In this document: piece by piece, positions 1-7,652 of the stretch
Numbering within the stretch: position 1 is the stretch's first letter
Layout of the letters: each line of letters starts with the position of its first letter
Source of the DNA: Phycisphaerales bacterium AB-hyl4
GTDB lineage: Bacteria; Planctomycetota; Phycisphaerae; Phycisphaerales; Phycisphaeraceae
Length of the DNA: 64,000 bases
Reading direction: 5' to 3'
NCBI GenBank assembly: GCA_041821185.1
Contig: JBGUBD010000004.1
Coordinates: 248,001-312,000, forward strand
Translations under genes and position numbers: made by a program
The notes under the pieces: generated by a model
Told to the model about the DNA's origin: nothing
The model's input: the letters and a program-made list of their open reading frames with translations, nothing else
Databases searched by the model: none

Positions 1-108
1 TTGCCGATATACGCCCGGCCGCCGGAGGCGGTGACGTTGTGGGACCAGCGTCACCGGCCGACGCAGGCGTCGACTGGAATGAACACGAAACTCGAAACCC
101 GAAATTAG
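1..108 (+). CDS. C-terminal fragment, possibly TsaB (threonylcarbamoyladenosine biosynthesis)
   Basis: The first frame is open from the window edge to a TAG at 106-108. Its start, LPIYARPPEAVTLWDQR, resembles the C-terminal tail of TsaB, which often ends in a PLYxRxPEAxxxW-type sequence. TsaB is the partner of TsaD in making t6A in tRNA. The last codons run into an intergenic GAAACTCGAAACCCGAAA repeat, so the true protein may end in repeat-derived residues. Only about 35 codons are visible, so the assignment rests on one short motif. Confidence 0.35.
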   Translation: MPIYARPPEAVTLWDQRHRPTQASTGMNTKLETRN

Positions 109-117
109 AAACGCCTT

Positions 118-1509
118 ATGCTTCCTCGCATTGTTATTGTTGGCCGACCGAACGTCGGCAAATCCAGTTTGTTGAACATGCTCGCCGGCCGACGGGTGAG
201 CATTGTCGATCCGACTGCGGGCGTCACGCGCGACCGCATCAGCACGTTGATCGAAATCCCCCCTGCCGAGCGCGGCGGCGTGGTACGTCATGCCGAGTTG
301 ATCGACACGGGCGGCTACGGCGTGGAAGACGTGCAGCAACTCACCGCCGAGATCGAGCGGCAGATCGCGCGCGGCCTGGCGGATGCAGACCTGGTGCTGT
401 TTGTCGTCGATGCGCAGAGCGGGTTGATGCCATTGGACCACACGGTGGCGAAGCTGCTGCGCAGCGAGTCGGCACAGGCGGCGGGTCGCAAGGGTGGTCG
501 GCCGGTGCTGATGGTGACGAACAAGGTTGACGCCGAGAAGCATGAAGCCGAAGCGTTCGAGTCGCTGAAACTCGGGTTCGGCGATCCAGTGATGGTGTCG
601 GCCAACACGGGGCATAACAAACATGAGTTGTACGATCGCATTCGCGAACATATCGACTTCGATCATCGTGAAGGCGCAGACAACGAAGCGAGCGATATCG
701 AGACCGGTATCCTGCTGGCGATGGTGGGCAAGCGGAACGCGGGCAAGAGCACGCTGGTCAATGCGCTTGCGGGCGACGAGCGGGTGATCGTGTCGGAACA
801 GGAAGGGACGACGCGCGATTCGGTCGATGTGCGAATTGAAATCGATGGGCAGGTATTGACGGCGATCGACACCGCGGGCGTTCGCAAGCGGAAGAGCCTG
901 GCGGACGACATCGAGTTTTACTCGTATCACCGTTCGCTGCGGAGCATTCGCCGGGCCGACGTGTGCCTGCTGCTGATTGATTCGACGGTGCCGACGAGCC
1001 AGGTGGATCGGCAGTTGGTGACGGAGTTGTTGCGGCATCATCGGCCGACGGTGATCGTGGTGAACAAGTGGGATCTTGCGGAGAAACAATACACGCAGGA
1101 AGAATATGTCGACTATCTGGATGAGTCGATCAAGGCGATGACGTACGCGCCGATTGCGTTTATCAGCGCCAAGCAAGGCGAGGGTGTGCGGGAAATGCTC
1201 GCGATGGCAATGAACCTGTACGAGCAGGCGAGCCATCGCGTGTCGACGAGCGAGATGAACCAGGTGATCGAGCAGGTGATGGAAGAACGCGGACCGAGCA
1301 GCAAGGGCGGTAAGCGGGCCAAGATTTATTACGGCACGCAGACCGACGTGCGGCCGCCCACGATTACGTTGTTTGTCAATGATCCGGAACTGTTCGACAA
1401 CAACTATCAGCGGTTTCTATTGAACCGGTTTCGCGATCTGCTGCCTTTCAGTGAAGTGCCGATTCACTTGCAGTTCCGGCAACGCGGGCGGCATGCGGTG
1501 GAGGGGTGA
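118..1509 (+). CDS. der: GTPase Der (EngA), ribosome assembly
   Basis: Double-GTPase required for maturation of the 50S ribosomal subunit. The 463 residues match the usual Der length. The first G domain has the P-loop GRPNVGKSS at residues 9-17 and NKVD near 134. The second has GKRNAGKST at about 204-212 and NKWD near 316. The last 100 or so residues form the KH-like domain that ends with QFRQRGRHA. The ATG at 118 gives the family N-terminus (MLPRIVIVGRPNVGKS), although no strong ribosome binding site is visible. It lies 9 bp after the putative TsaB fragment. Downstream are a palindrome and the convergent UbiD gene. Confidence 0.97.
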   Translation: MLPRIVIVGRPNVGKSSLLNMLAGRRVSIVDPTAGVTRDRISTLIEIPPAERGGVVRHAELIDTGGYGVEDVQQLTAEIERQIARGLADADLVLFVVDAQSGLMPLDHTVAKLLRSESAQAAGRKGGRPVLMVTNKVDAEKHEAEAFESLKLGFGDPVMVSANTGHNKHELYDRIREHIDFDHREGADNEASDIETGILLAMVGKRNAGKSTLVNALAGDERVIVSEQEGTTRDSVDVRIEIDGQVLTAIDTAGVRKRKSLADDIEFYSYHRSLRSIRRADVCLLLIDSTVPTSQVDRQLVTELLRHHRPTVIVVNKWDLAEKQYTQEEYVDYLDESIKAMTYAPIAFISAKQGEGVREMLAMAMNLYEQASHRVSTSEMNQVIEQVMEERGPSSKGGKRAKIYYGTQTDVRPPTITLFVNDPELFDNNYQRFLLNRFRDLLPFSEVPIHLQFRQRGRHAVEG

Positions 1510-1524
1510 TGTGCGTGGGGGGAG

Positions 1525-1549
1525 CTCACGGATGCCATCCGTGGGCTTT
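1525..1549 (+). repeat. Dispersed intergenic palindrome, copy 1
   Basis: CACGGAT-GCC-ATCCGTG with outer GC pairs, followed by CTTTAAT. It lies between the convergent der and UbiD genes. It belongs to a family of eight such elements in this window and may also act as a terminator stem. Confidence 0.8.
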
Positions 1550-1576
1550 AATGAGGAGGCTTCACATCGGGTGGGG

Positions 1577-3265
1577 TTAGAGGCCGTAGGTTTGCCAGCG
1601 TTTGTTGATGAGGTTTTGGATTTCCTCGGGCATGTTGAGGATGTCGGGGAAGTCGCGGACGGGGTGGCCTTGCACTTCTTCGCCGATGATTTTACGGGTG
1701 GCGTCGAAGCCGATTTTGTGGCCAGCGCCGAGTCTTGGTGCGGCGTGATCGAGGATATCGAGGGGGCCATTGACAATTTCGAGATCGCGGCCGGGGTCGC
1801 AGTTGGCGCAGAGGTGGAAGAGCACTTCTTCGTGGTCGTGTACGTTTACGTCGTGATCGACGACAACGATCATCTTGGTCCACGCCATTTGCCCAGCGCC
1901 CCAGATGGCGTGCATGACGCGGCGGGCCTGGAGGGGGTATTCCTTTTTGATCTTGATGAAGGCGCAGTTGTGGAACGCGCCGAACATGGGCAGGTGATAG
2001 TCGATGATGTCGTGGACGATGGTTTTCAGGAGTGGGAGGAAGATACGTTCGGTGGCTTTGCCGAGGTAGTAGTCTTCCTGCGGGGGTTGGCCGACGATAG
2101 TGGTGGGATAGATGGCGTCGCGAGCGCGGGTGACAGCGGTGGCGGTGAAGACGGGGTAGCGGTCGGGCAGTGAGTAGAAGCCGGTGTGATCGCCGAAGGG
2201 GCCTTCGAAGACTTCGTGTTCGAGGTTGAGGGCTGGGGCGTGGGGTGTGCGGGGGTCGTAGTTGGTGGGGCCGGCGTCGGTGGAGACGTAACCTTCGATG
2301 ACGATCTCGGCGTTGGCGGGGACGTGCATGTCGATGGTTTTGCACTTGACGAGTTCAATGCCGCGATCGTTAAGGAAGCCTGCGAAGAGCAGTTCGCTGA
2401 TACCGGGGGGCAAGGGGGCGGTGGCACTGTAGGGGAGGACGCTTTCGCCGCCGAGGACGATAGCGCAGGGCATGGGTTCGCCCTTGGCTTTCCAGGCACG
2501 CCAGTGTCTTGCGCCATCGTGGTGCATGTGCCAGTGCATGGCGGTGTGTTTTTCGTCGATGAGTTGGGCGCGGTACATGCCGACGTTGCGTGAGGGGCGT
2601 GGCGTGCCTTCGGGTTTGTCGGCGTCGTCGGGGTGAATGGTGTAGATGCCGGCGAAGGTGATGTATCGGCCGAGGCCCTTGGCGGTGCCGGCCTGCTCGG
2701 GGGTGAGCGGGTAGCCGACGGCGGTCGGGTCGCCGTCGAGGGGCCAACACTTGATGATCGGCAGGTCAAAGAGGTTGATATCATCGCCGATGGTGATGAT
2801 GTCGTGGCATCGGCCGCGTTTGGTGTACTTGGGTGAGAACGAGGCGATTTTGGCGAGTTCGAGGCCCTTTTTCATCTTGTTCATCAGGCCGGTGGGCGGC
2901 TCGGGCTTGACGAGGGCAGCGACCTTGTCGGCGAGGCCTTCGAAGCCGGCGGCCTCGGAAGCCTGCTCGCAGCCGAGGGCCATCTCCATTCGGCGGTAGC
3001 TGCCGAAGGCGTTGATCAGCAGCGGCATGGCGGCGCGGCCTTCGGGGGTCTGGACGTTTTCGAAGAGCAAAGCCTTGCCGCCGAGGTCGGCGTGGTGCGG
3101 GTCGAAGGTGCGCGCGTGTTCGCTGGGACGCGCAGCAGGCGACTTGCTGACGCGGTCGGCGATGGCGCTGATCTCAAGCATGGACGAGACCGGCGCGGTG
3201 ATGCGATGCAGTTCGCCTGCGCGGTCGAGGGCGGTGACGAAATCCGTGAGCGTGGGGTAAGGCAT
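1577..3265 (-). CDS. UbiD-family decarboxylase
   Basis: Member of the UbiD family, prenylated-FMN-dependent (de)carboxylases that act on aromatic or alpha,beta-unsaturated acids (for example 3-polyprenyl-4-hydroxybenzoate decarboxylase in ubiquinone or menaquinone synthesis). The 562-residue protein has the family layout: an N-terminal domain starting MPYPTLTDFVTALDRAGELHRI, a central region with DINLFDLPIIKCWPLDGD and RNVGMYRAQ, and a C-terminal region with EGPFGDHTGFY and the PTTIVGQPPQEDYYLGKATER segment. The ATG at 3265 is chosen because the family similarity starts there. The open frame runs further upstream only through TTTCTGG-type repeat sequence. The physiological substrate cannot be told from sequence, and no ubiX is adjacent. 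Confidence 0.92.
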   Translation of the reverse strand: MPYPTLTDFVTALDRAGELHRITAPVSSMLEISAIADRVSKSPAARPSEHARTFDPHHADLGGKALLFENVQTPEGRAAMPLLINAFGSYRRMEMALGCEQASEAAGFEGLADKVAALVKPEPPTGLMNKMKKGLELAKIASFSPKYTKRGRCHDIITIGDDINLFDLPIIKCWPLDGDPTAVGYPLTPEQAGTAKGLGRYITFAGIYTIHPDDADKPEGTPRPSRNVGMYRAQLIDEKHTAMHWHMHHDGARHWRAWKAKGEPMPCAIVLGGESVLPYSATAPLPPGISELLFAGFLNDRGIELVKCKTIDMHVPANAEIVIEGYVSTDAGPTNYDPRTPHAPALNLEHEVFEGPFGDHTGFYSLPDRYPVFTATAVTRARDAIYPTTIVGQPPQEDYYLGKATERIFLPLLKTIVHDIIDYHLPMFGAFHNCAFIKIKKEYPLQARRVMHAIWGAGQMAWTKMIVVVDHDVNVHDHEEVLFHLCANCDPGRDLEIVNGPLDILDHAAPRLGAGHKIGFDATRKIIGEEVQGHPVRDFPDILNMPEEIQNLINKRWQTYGL

Positions 3266-3318
3266 GAGCAGATGATAAGGGTTCGAGGCGTGCGGGGAAA
3301 AATGAGGCGGGGTGGTGG

Positions 3319-3350
3319 TTTCGGGTTTGGGGTCTCTGGTTTCTGGTTGG
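3319..3350 (+). repeat. TTTCTGG-type intergenic repeat
   Basis: Degenerate run of GGTTTC/TCTGG heptamers between the divergent UbiD and rdgB-like genes, oriented with TTTCTGG on the + strand. Confidence 0.65.
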
Positions 3351-3418
3351 AAGTGGAAAGCGAGGGTTTTCGAGTGTGCGGGCTGCATGGGGATGGTGCA
3401 TGGTCTATGCTGTTGGTG

Positions 3419-4183
3419 ATGAATGAAAGCGATCGACGAATACTGCTGGCGACGGGGAATCCGCACAAACTCGACGAACTGCAAGCAATCTTCGATGCTT
3501 GTGGCGGGAAGCCCGGGGGCGGGGACGGGGGCGGGGGCAGGGGCGTGAGATTGACGTCGTTACAGGCGTTGGATGTTCAGATTGTCGAGCCGGTGGAGGA
3601 TGGCGACACGTTCGAAGCGAACGCGATCAAGAAGGCCAGGCATTACGCAAGTGCGACGGGGATGCTTTGCATGGCGGACGACTCGGGGCTTGAGGTTGAT
3701 GCGCTAAACGGTGAACCAGGTGTACTCAGCGCGCGGTACAGCGGCGCGACGGGCGAACGTGGTGAGGTTGATCTGGCGAACAATCGTCGGTTGTTGAAAC
3801 GGCTGGGCAATACGCCGCCGGCGGAGCGAACGGCGCGGTTTGTGTGCACGATTGCGATGGTCGCGCCGGCGACGCTGGCGGAGGAGCGGTGGCTGGCGGA
3901 GGTGTTGCAGCAGCTTGATCCGTCGGAGGGTGACGGCCGATTGCTGGCGATGGTGCGTGGTACGATTGAGGGCCGTATTCTGCTGCCCAGCGAGGCGGCG
4001 GACCGGGACGAGCCGGAGCGTGGACGAGGCGCGAACGGGTTCGGATATGACCCGCTGTTCCTCGTGCCGGAGTTGGGGTGCACGACGGCGGAACTGCCTG
4101 CGTCGCAGAAAAACCGGATCAGCCATCGCGGGAATGCGGCACGGGCGATGTATGAAAAGCTGTTGGGCTTGGGGTTGGTTTGA
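3419..4183 (+). CDS. rdgB: RdgB/HAM1-family dITP/XTP pyrophosphatase
   Basis: Hydrolyses non-canonical purine triphosphates (dITP, ITP, XTP) to monophosphates and so cleans the nucleotide pool. The N-terminal ATGNPHKLDEL, the central CMADDSGLEVDAL with its Asp pair, the GEPGVLSARYSG segment, GFGYDPLFL and the C-terminal ISHRG are the family hallmarks. At 254 residues it is longer than the usual ~200. The extra length is a Gly-rich insert after residue 30 and a segment around LLPSEAADRDEPERGRG before the GFGYD motif. The start could be ATG 3407 or ATG 3419. The latter places the ATGNPHK strand at a normal distance from the N-terminus. Confidence 0.93.
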   Translation: MNESDRRILLATGNPHKLDELQAIFDACGGKPGGGDGGGGRGVRLTSLQALDVQIVEPVEDGDTFEANAIKKARHYASATGMLCMADDSGLEVDALNGEPGVLSARYSGATGERGEVDLANNRRLLKRLGNTPPAERTARFVCTIAMVAPATLAEERWLAEVLQQLDPSEGDGRLLAMVRGTIEGRILLPSEAADRDEPERGRGANGFGYDPLFLVPELGCTTAELPASQKNRISHRGNAARAMYEKLLGLGLV

Positions 4184-4277
4184 ATGGCGGGTTTGTGATT
4201 TCTGGTTCGTGGTTACTGGTTGTGGCGGACGTTGTTGGAGTGTCGGGTTTTGGGGTTTACTGGTTGAGGAATGGTGC

Positions 4278-5261
4278 ATGAGCACGCTTGAACTGGAGTG
4301 TCCGGGTTGCGACCAGGTGCTTGAACTGGACGCGGGTTTTGCGGGCGGGGTTTGCCGCTGCTCGAACTGCGGGACGTTGATGACGGTGCCGGTGGAGGCG
4401 GGACAGACGGCGGAGGTGGTGAAGCAAAGGCAGCGGCCCGCACGGCCGGATCGGCCGATGACACCGGGCGAAGCCGAGGCGGCGGCGAAGGCGGACGAAC
4501 AGGTCTATACCACGACGTCGGGGCGCGAAGTGCGCGTGGGCAAGACGTCGATCCCGACCGCGCAGCAGAAGAAGCGATTGATGGTGCGGACGGCCACGGC
4601 AGTAGGCTTTATCAGCGTGCTGGCGGGCGTGCTTGCGCTGGCGGGGATGGGGGTGTGGATGTTGAGCCAGGCGCAGCGCGAGGCGGGCGAGCGGACGGTG
4701 ATCGAGGCATTTGAATATTCGCCTGGTGCGAACCCGTATGACCAGCGTCTGGCGAATGTGCTGGGGCTTCCGTTGGCGGAGCGGGTGGTGGTGGTGGTGG
4801 ATGCGTCGGCGTCGAGCGAGGTGTGGCTGGACGAAGTCAACGCGGCGATCGGCGCGGGACTGACAGAGACAAGTAGCGCGAGCGAGGTGGTGCTGGTTTA
4901 TACGAATGGGGATGGGTTGCATATGCATCCGTCGCAACCACGGGCGGTGGCACGCTGGCGGGCGGATCAGTTGATCGCGTTTCAGCAAGGGGTGTCGACG
5001 GCAGGCGAGGGTTGGCTTGATGAGGCGGTGGCGCGCGGGATGCAGTGGTTGCCGCGGCAGATGGTGTTGGTGGTGGGACGTGAGCCGAGCGAGGGGGAAC
5101 TGGTGGCGTTGGAGCGAGCGTTCGAGGCGGACGCGGCGGCGAAGCTGGATGTGGTGGCAGTGGACTTCGACTCGGCGGCGCTGGACGACCTGACCGGGAC
5201 GTACGGGGGACGGTATGTGCCTATGACGCGAGAACAGTTGGTGCGGTGGCGGGAACGGTGA
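4278..5261 (+). CDS. Membrane protein with N-terminal zinc ribbon and VWA-like domain
   Basis: A 327-residue protein with no confident family name. Cys8/Cys11 and Cys28/Cys31 (CPGC ... CSNC) form a zinc ribbon. Residues about 105-127 are a single hydrophobic segment (TAVGFISVLAGVLALAGMGVWML). The outer part carries VVVVVDASASS, which matches the DxSxS metal-ion (MIDAS) motif of von Willebrand A domains, on a Rossmann-like background. The topology would put the ribbon in the cytoplasm and the VWA-like part outside or in the periplasm. It starts 94 bp after rdgB and precedes the lamin-tail gene on the same strand. Its function is unknown, and a protein-protein interaction role is only an inference from VWA folds. 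Confidence 0.8.
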   Translation: MSTLELECPGCDQVLELDAGFAGGVCRCSNCGTLMTVPVEAGQTAEVVKQRQRPARPDRPMTPGEAEAAAKADEQVYTTTSGREVRVGKTSIPTAQQKKRLMVRTATAVGFISVLAGVLALAGMGVWMLSQAQREAGERTVIEAFEYSPGANPYDQRLANVLGLPLAERVVVVVDASASSEVWLDEVNAAIGAGLTETSSASEVVLVYTNGDGLHMHPSQPRAVARWRADQLIAFQQGVSTAGEGWLDEAVARGMQWLPRQMVLVVGREPSEGELVALERAFEADAAAKLDVVAVDFDSAALDDLTGTYGGRYVPMTREQLVRWRER

Positions 5262-5273
5262 GGGGGGTGGGGG

Positions 5274-5336
5274 TTTCTGGTTTCTGGTTTCTGGTTTCTG
5301 GTTTCTGGTTTCTGGTTTCTGGTTTCTGGTTTCTGG
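5274..5336 (+). repeat. Perfect (TTTCTGG)9 tandem heptamer
   Basis: Nine uninterrupted copies of the 7-bp unit TTTCTGG begin 12 bp after the stop of the VWA-like gene and end 32 bp before the lamin-tail gene. The unit recurs in degenerate form in several other gaps of the left part of the window. Confidence 0.97.
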
Positions 5337-5368
5337 TTTGGGAAAACTTTATTCAGGGGAGGTGGCTG

Positions 5369-6070
5369 ATGCTTGGATGGCGATGGCTGGTGTTGGGGGT
5401 GATGGTGCTGGGGGTGGGCGCGGTGGCTTGGGGGGATGAGATTGTCATTACCGAAATCATGTACGACCCGGCGTCGGAGGAACGGTGGCCGGCGAAGACG
5501 GAGTGGATTGAAATTTACAATCGCGGCCAGCGGGAGATCTCGCTGGAAGGCTGGTTCCTGGCGAACGAGCGTGGGCAGACACATCCGATACATGGGCGAG
5601 TGATGATTCAGCCGCGCGAGGCGGTGGTGTTGATCCCGGGGAACCAGACGGTGAAGGATTTTCGCGCGGCGTGGGGCGAGGGGTATCAGGTCATTCCGCT
5701 GGACGGTTGGCATAAGCCGGGGTTGCATCAGTTGACGAACGAGCCGAGCGATAAGACTGGGGTGTTGACACTGCGACGGCCGACGGGCGATGTGGCGGAC
5801 GAGGTGAATTACGACAATGAGGGTCGTTGGCCGCCGAACAAGCCGGACGGCCCGAGCATTTATCTGTTGCCGCATGCGATTGACACGACATCGAATAATG
5901 ATGGCTCGAACTGGGCGCGGTCGGAGTCGGGGCGACACGGGGCGCGGCACGCTCGGCCGGACGGTGGATATGACCAGCGGGATGTCGGCTCGCCGGGGGT
6001 TGTGGTGACGGTGGAGGATGAGCGGGAGCAGCGCGAGGGCGATGATGGTAATGCGGAGGGGGAGGGATAG
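5369..6070 (+). CDS. Secreted lamin-tail-domain protein
   Basis: A 233-residue exported protein. Residues 1-22 form a signal peptide (MLGWRWLVLG...AVAWG). The mature part starts DEIVITEIMYDPASEE, the classic opening of a lamin-tail (LTD) Ig-like domain, and continues with WIEIYNRG, the ISLEGWFLAN strand and a late DEVNYDNEGRWP strand. In planctomycetes LTD domains are common on secreted and cell-surface proteins. The role here is unknown. The ATG at 5369 has a good ribosome binding site (AGGGGAGG) just upstream. The last 30 or so residues are charged and of low complexity. Confidence 0.87.
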   Translation: MLGWRWLVLGVMVLGVGAVAWGDEIVITEIMYDPASEERWPAKTEWIEIYNRGQREISLEGWFLANERGQTHPIHGRVMIQPREAVVLIPGNQTVKDFRAAWGEGYQVIPLDGWHKPGLHQLTNEPSDKTGVLTLRRPTGDVADEVNYDNEGRWPPNKPDGPSIYLLPHAIDTTSNNDGSNWARSESGRHGARHARPDGGYDQRDVGSPGVVVTVEDEREQREGDDGNAEGEG

Positions 6071-6073
6071 CGC

Positions 6074-6140
6074 GAGGGGGAAGAAAAGGCCTCATTCTAT
6101 GGCGCAAAATATGGGCAGAAATGACTCCCGAACCCTTTTT
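6074..6140. repeat. REP-like element, left copy flanking AT-rich gene
   Basis: Contains GAGGGGGAAGAAAAGG and, about 30 bp later, CAGAAATGACTCCC followed by CCCTTTTT. The same blocks in the same order occur at 6641-6705. Such AAAAGG...GGAGTC / AGAAATGACTCC blocks resemble the REP sequences associated with RAYT (TnpA-REP) transposases. No transposase is present here. Confidence 0.6.
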
Positions 6141-6212
6141 GGGGCCTAGGGACAATCGAAGGACGCATTGGCCGTGAATTGGCTTGCTTATGTTGTGGAT
6201 GTGGAGGCTGAA

Positions 6213-6641
6213 ATGTATTGCAGCAGGCTATTTGCACTCATTATGTATGTTGGAGTAACAATCGGAATGGGGTGTGAACGCGGCTGTCGGCTTGAGGAGC
6301 GGATTAGCGATCTTACTCCAGTAGAACAAGTAGGCGATGCTTTTGCATTTCAAACCTCAAATGCGAAGGTGATCGTGGCAGTAGCAAGAGAATGCGGAAT
6401 CGATCTATGGACTTTGTATGAAGAAGCCCAGACTAAAGGTCACAGCCCCCTAGCGATAGCATTCCTTCTCGTCGTTGGGGAGGACGATCGGTATGTGGAG
6501 TTTCTAGAATATAGCGACAATCCGATAAACAACGAAGAAATTCAAATGTTAGCTACATGGATTGAGATGAAATACTTCCCGGGTGATAAATGGTCGACAT
6601 TTGACCTTCGGCTTCACGATGCTGTAACAGCAAGGCAATAG
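6213..6641 (+). CDS. Small exported (possibly lipoprotein) protein of unknown function in an AT-rich cassette
   Basis: A 142-residue protein, not recognised. The start at ATG 6213 has a GGAGG site 6-8 bp upstream and gives a signal-like N-terminus MYCSRLFALIMYVGVTIGMG followed by Cys. The IGMG|C context is an imperfect lipobox. An upstream TTG at 6168 is possible but has no such support. The rest is acidic and soluble, with VIVAVARECGIDLWTLYEEA. The gene is visibly richer in A+T than its neighbours and uses different codons. It sits exactly between two REP-like repeats, all of which points to horizontal acquisition. Confidence 0.6.
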   Translation: MYCSRLFALIMYVGVTIGMGCERGCRLEERISDLTPVEQVGDAFAFQTSNAKVIVAVARECGIDLWTLYEEAQTKGHSPLAIAFLLVVGEDDRYVEFLEYSDNPINNEEIQMLATWIEMKYFPGDKWSTFDLRLHDAVTARQ

Positions 6642-6705
6642 AGGGGAAGAAAAGGGGCCAGGAGTCTTTGATTGACGCGGGAACAGAAATGTCTCCCCCC
6701 TTTTT
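6641..6705. repeat. REP-like element, right copy flanking AT-rich gene
   Basis: Shares GAGGGGAAGAAAAGG and CAGAAATGnCTCCC...CCCTTTTT with the copy at 6074-6140. Internally AAAAGGGGCCAGGAGTC and GTCTCCCCCCTTTT can pair imperfectly into a hairpin. It directly abuts the stop codon of the AT-rich gene. Confidence 0.6.
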
Positions 6706-6747
6706 CGAGCCCCGCCTTTTCGGGGCCGCGGGTGATTGGGGGGGGAG

Positions 6748-6770
6748 GCCCACGGCGTGACGCCGTGGGC
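6748..6770 (+). repeat. Palindrome, variant of the dispersed family
   Basis: GCCCACGGCG-TGA-CGCCGTGGGC, a perfect stem. It resembles the dispersed family in its outer arms but lacks the following CTTT. It lies downstream of the DUF4442-like gene, which reads towards it on the - strand. Confidence 0.65.
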
Positions 6771-6816
6771 GTCGGGGGTGTGGGCGTCGGGGGCGAGATT
6801 GTATTGGGGGTGGCGT

Positions 6817-7566
6817 TCAGGCGCGGCGGGCGGCGGCTTCGCGTTGCTGTTTTTTGAATTTGCGGAGGCGGTGGCGGGTCTTGGGGGTGACGTGGAAGGT
6901 GGCCGTGCAGTGGCCGACGCGTCGTTCGCGTTCGTCGGGCTTGCGGACCATCTGCACGATGGTCATATCGACGGTGATGTTGAACTCATCGCCGGTGGCG
7001 ACAAACTCTTCGATGTTTTCGCGTGGTTCGACGCGGTAGACGGCGGGGCCGTGGCAGGGTCTGCGGAAGGTGTATTCGAGGTGCTTGCAGACCACGGTGT
7101 AGTCGGTGCCACACTTTTTGAAGACGTACATGCCGCCGGCGACTTCGGCGTTGCCGAGCAGCGCGCCGCCGGCCATGGCGTTGTACCAGTTTTTGTTGAA
7201 CTTCCGGAACGGGAGGATGGCGGAGAAGGTGGACTCATCGCCGGCGGCGAATTTGATGCCGCTGCGGTAGGCGAGGGGGAGCCATATCCAGGAGCAGATG
7301 CGGTGCCAGAAGTTGTTTCGCGTGGAGAGGGCGCTGATGCGGGCTTCCAAGCGGTGGGCGAAGCGAGCCCAGAAGCCGTGCGTGGGCTGCTCTTCATCGC
7401 GAGAAGCGCGTCTGGCGGTTTGTGGGGGCGTGTTGGCGTCGTCAGGTTCAGGCGCGGGGTGATCGGCGGACTCGGGCGCGGCCGTGGTTGAGTTCGGCTC
7501 TTGCACGTCAAGGCTGTCGGCGTTGGAACGGGTTGGCTGTGAGGTTGTCACGTGGCTGGTACTCAT
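6817..7566 (-). CDS. DUF4442-like hotdog-fold protein
   Basis: About 249 residues. After an 80-residue low-complexity N-terminal region rich in Pro, Asp and Ser, the segment WIWLPLAYRSGIKF ... FNKNWYNAMAGGALLGNAEVAGGMYVF resembles the DUF4442 branch of the hotdog thioesterase superfamily. The central helix follows the conserved Asn-Ala-Met-Ala-Gly-Gly-Ala-Leu stretch. The C-terminus is very basic (KTRHRLRKFKKQQREAAARRA). The substrate is unknown, and an acyl-thioesterase activity is inferred only from the fold. The start is uncertain between 7578 and 7566. It lies just downstream of dnaN on the same strand, 86 bp away. Confidence 0.7.
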   Translation of the reverse strand: MSTSHVTTSQPTRSNADSLDVQEPNSTTAAPESADHPAPEPDDANTPPQTARRASRDEEQPTHGFWARFAHRLEARISALSTRNNFWHRICSWIWLPLAYRSGIKFAAGDESTFSAILPFRKFNKNWYNAMAGGALLGNAEVAGGMYVFKKCGTDYTVVCKHLEYTFRRPCHGPAVYRVEPRENIEEFVATGDEFNITVDMTIVQMVRKPDERERRVGHCTATFHVTPKTRHRLRKFKKQQREAAARRA

Positions 7567-7652
7567 CCCCTTTGCCATGCACTTTAGCCTGCCTGCCGCC
7601 GCGTCGCTGGTTTGGCGGAAAAAAAAGGCAAGGTTTCCGTGGCGACCCGTGG

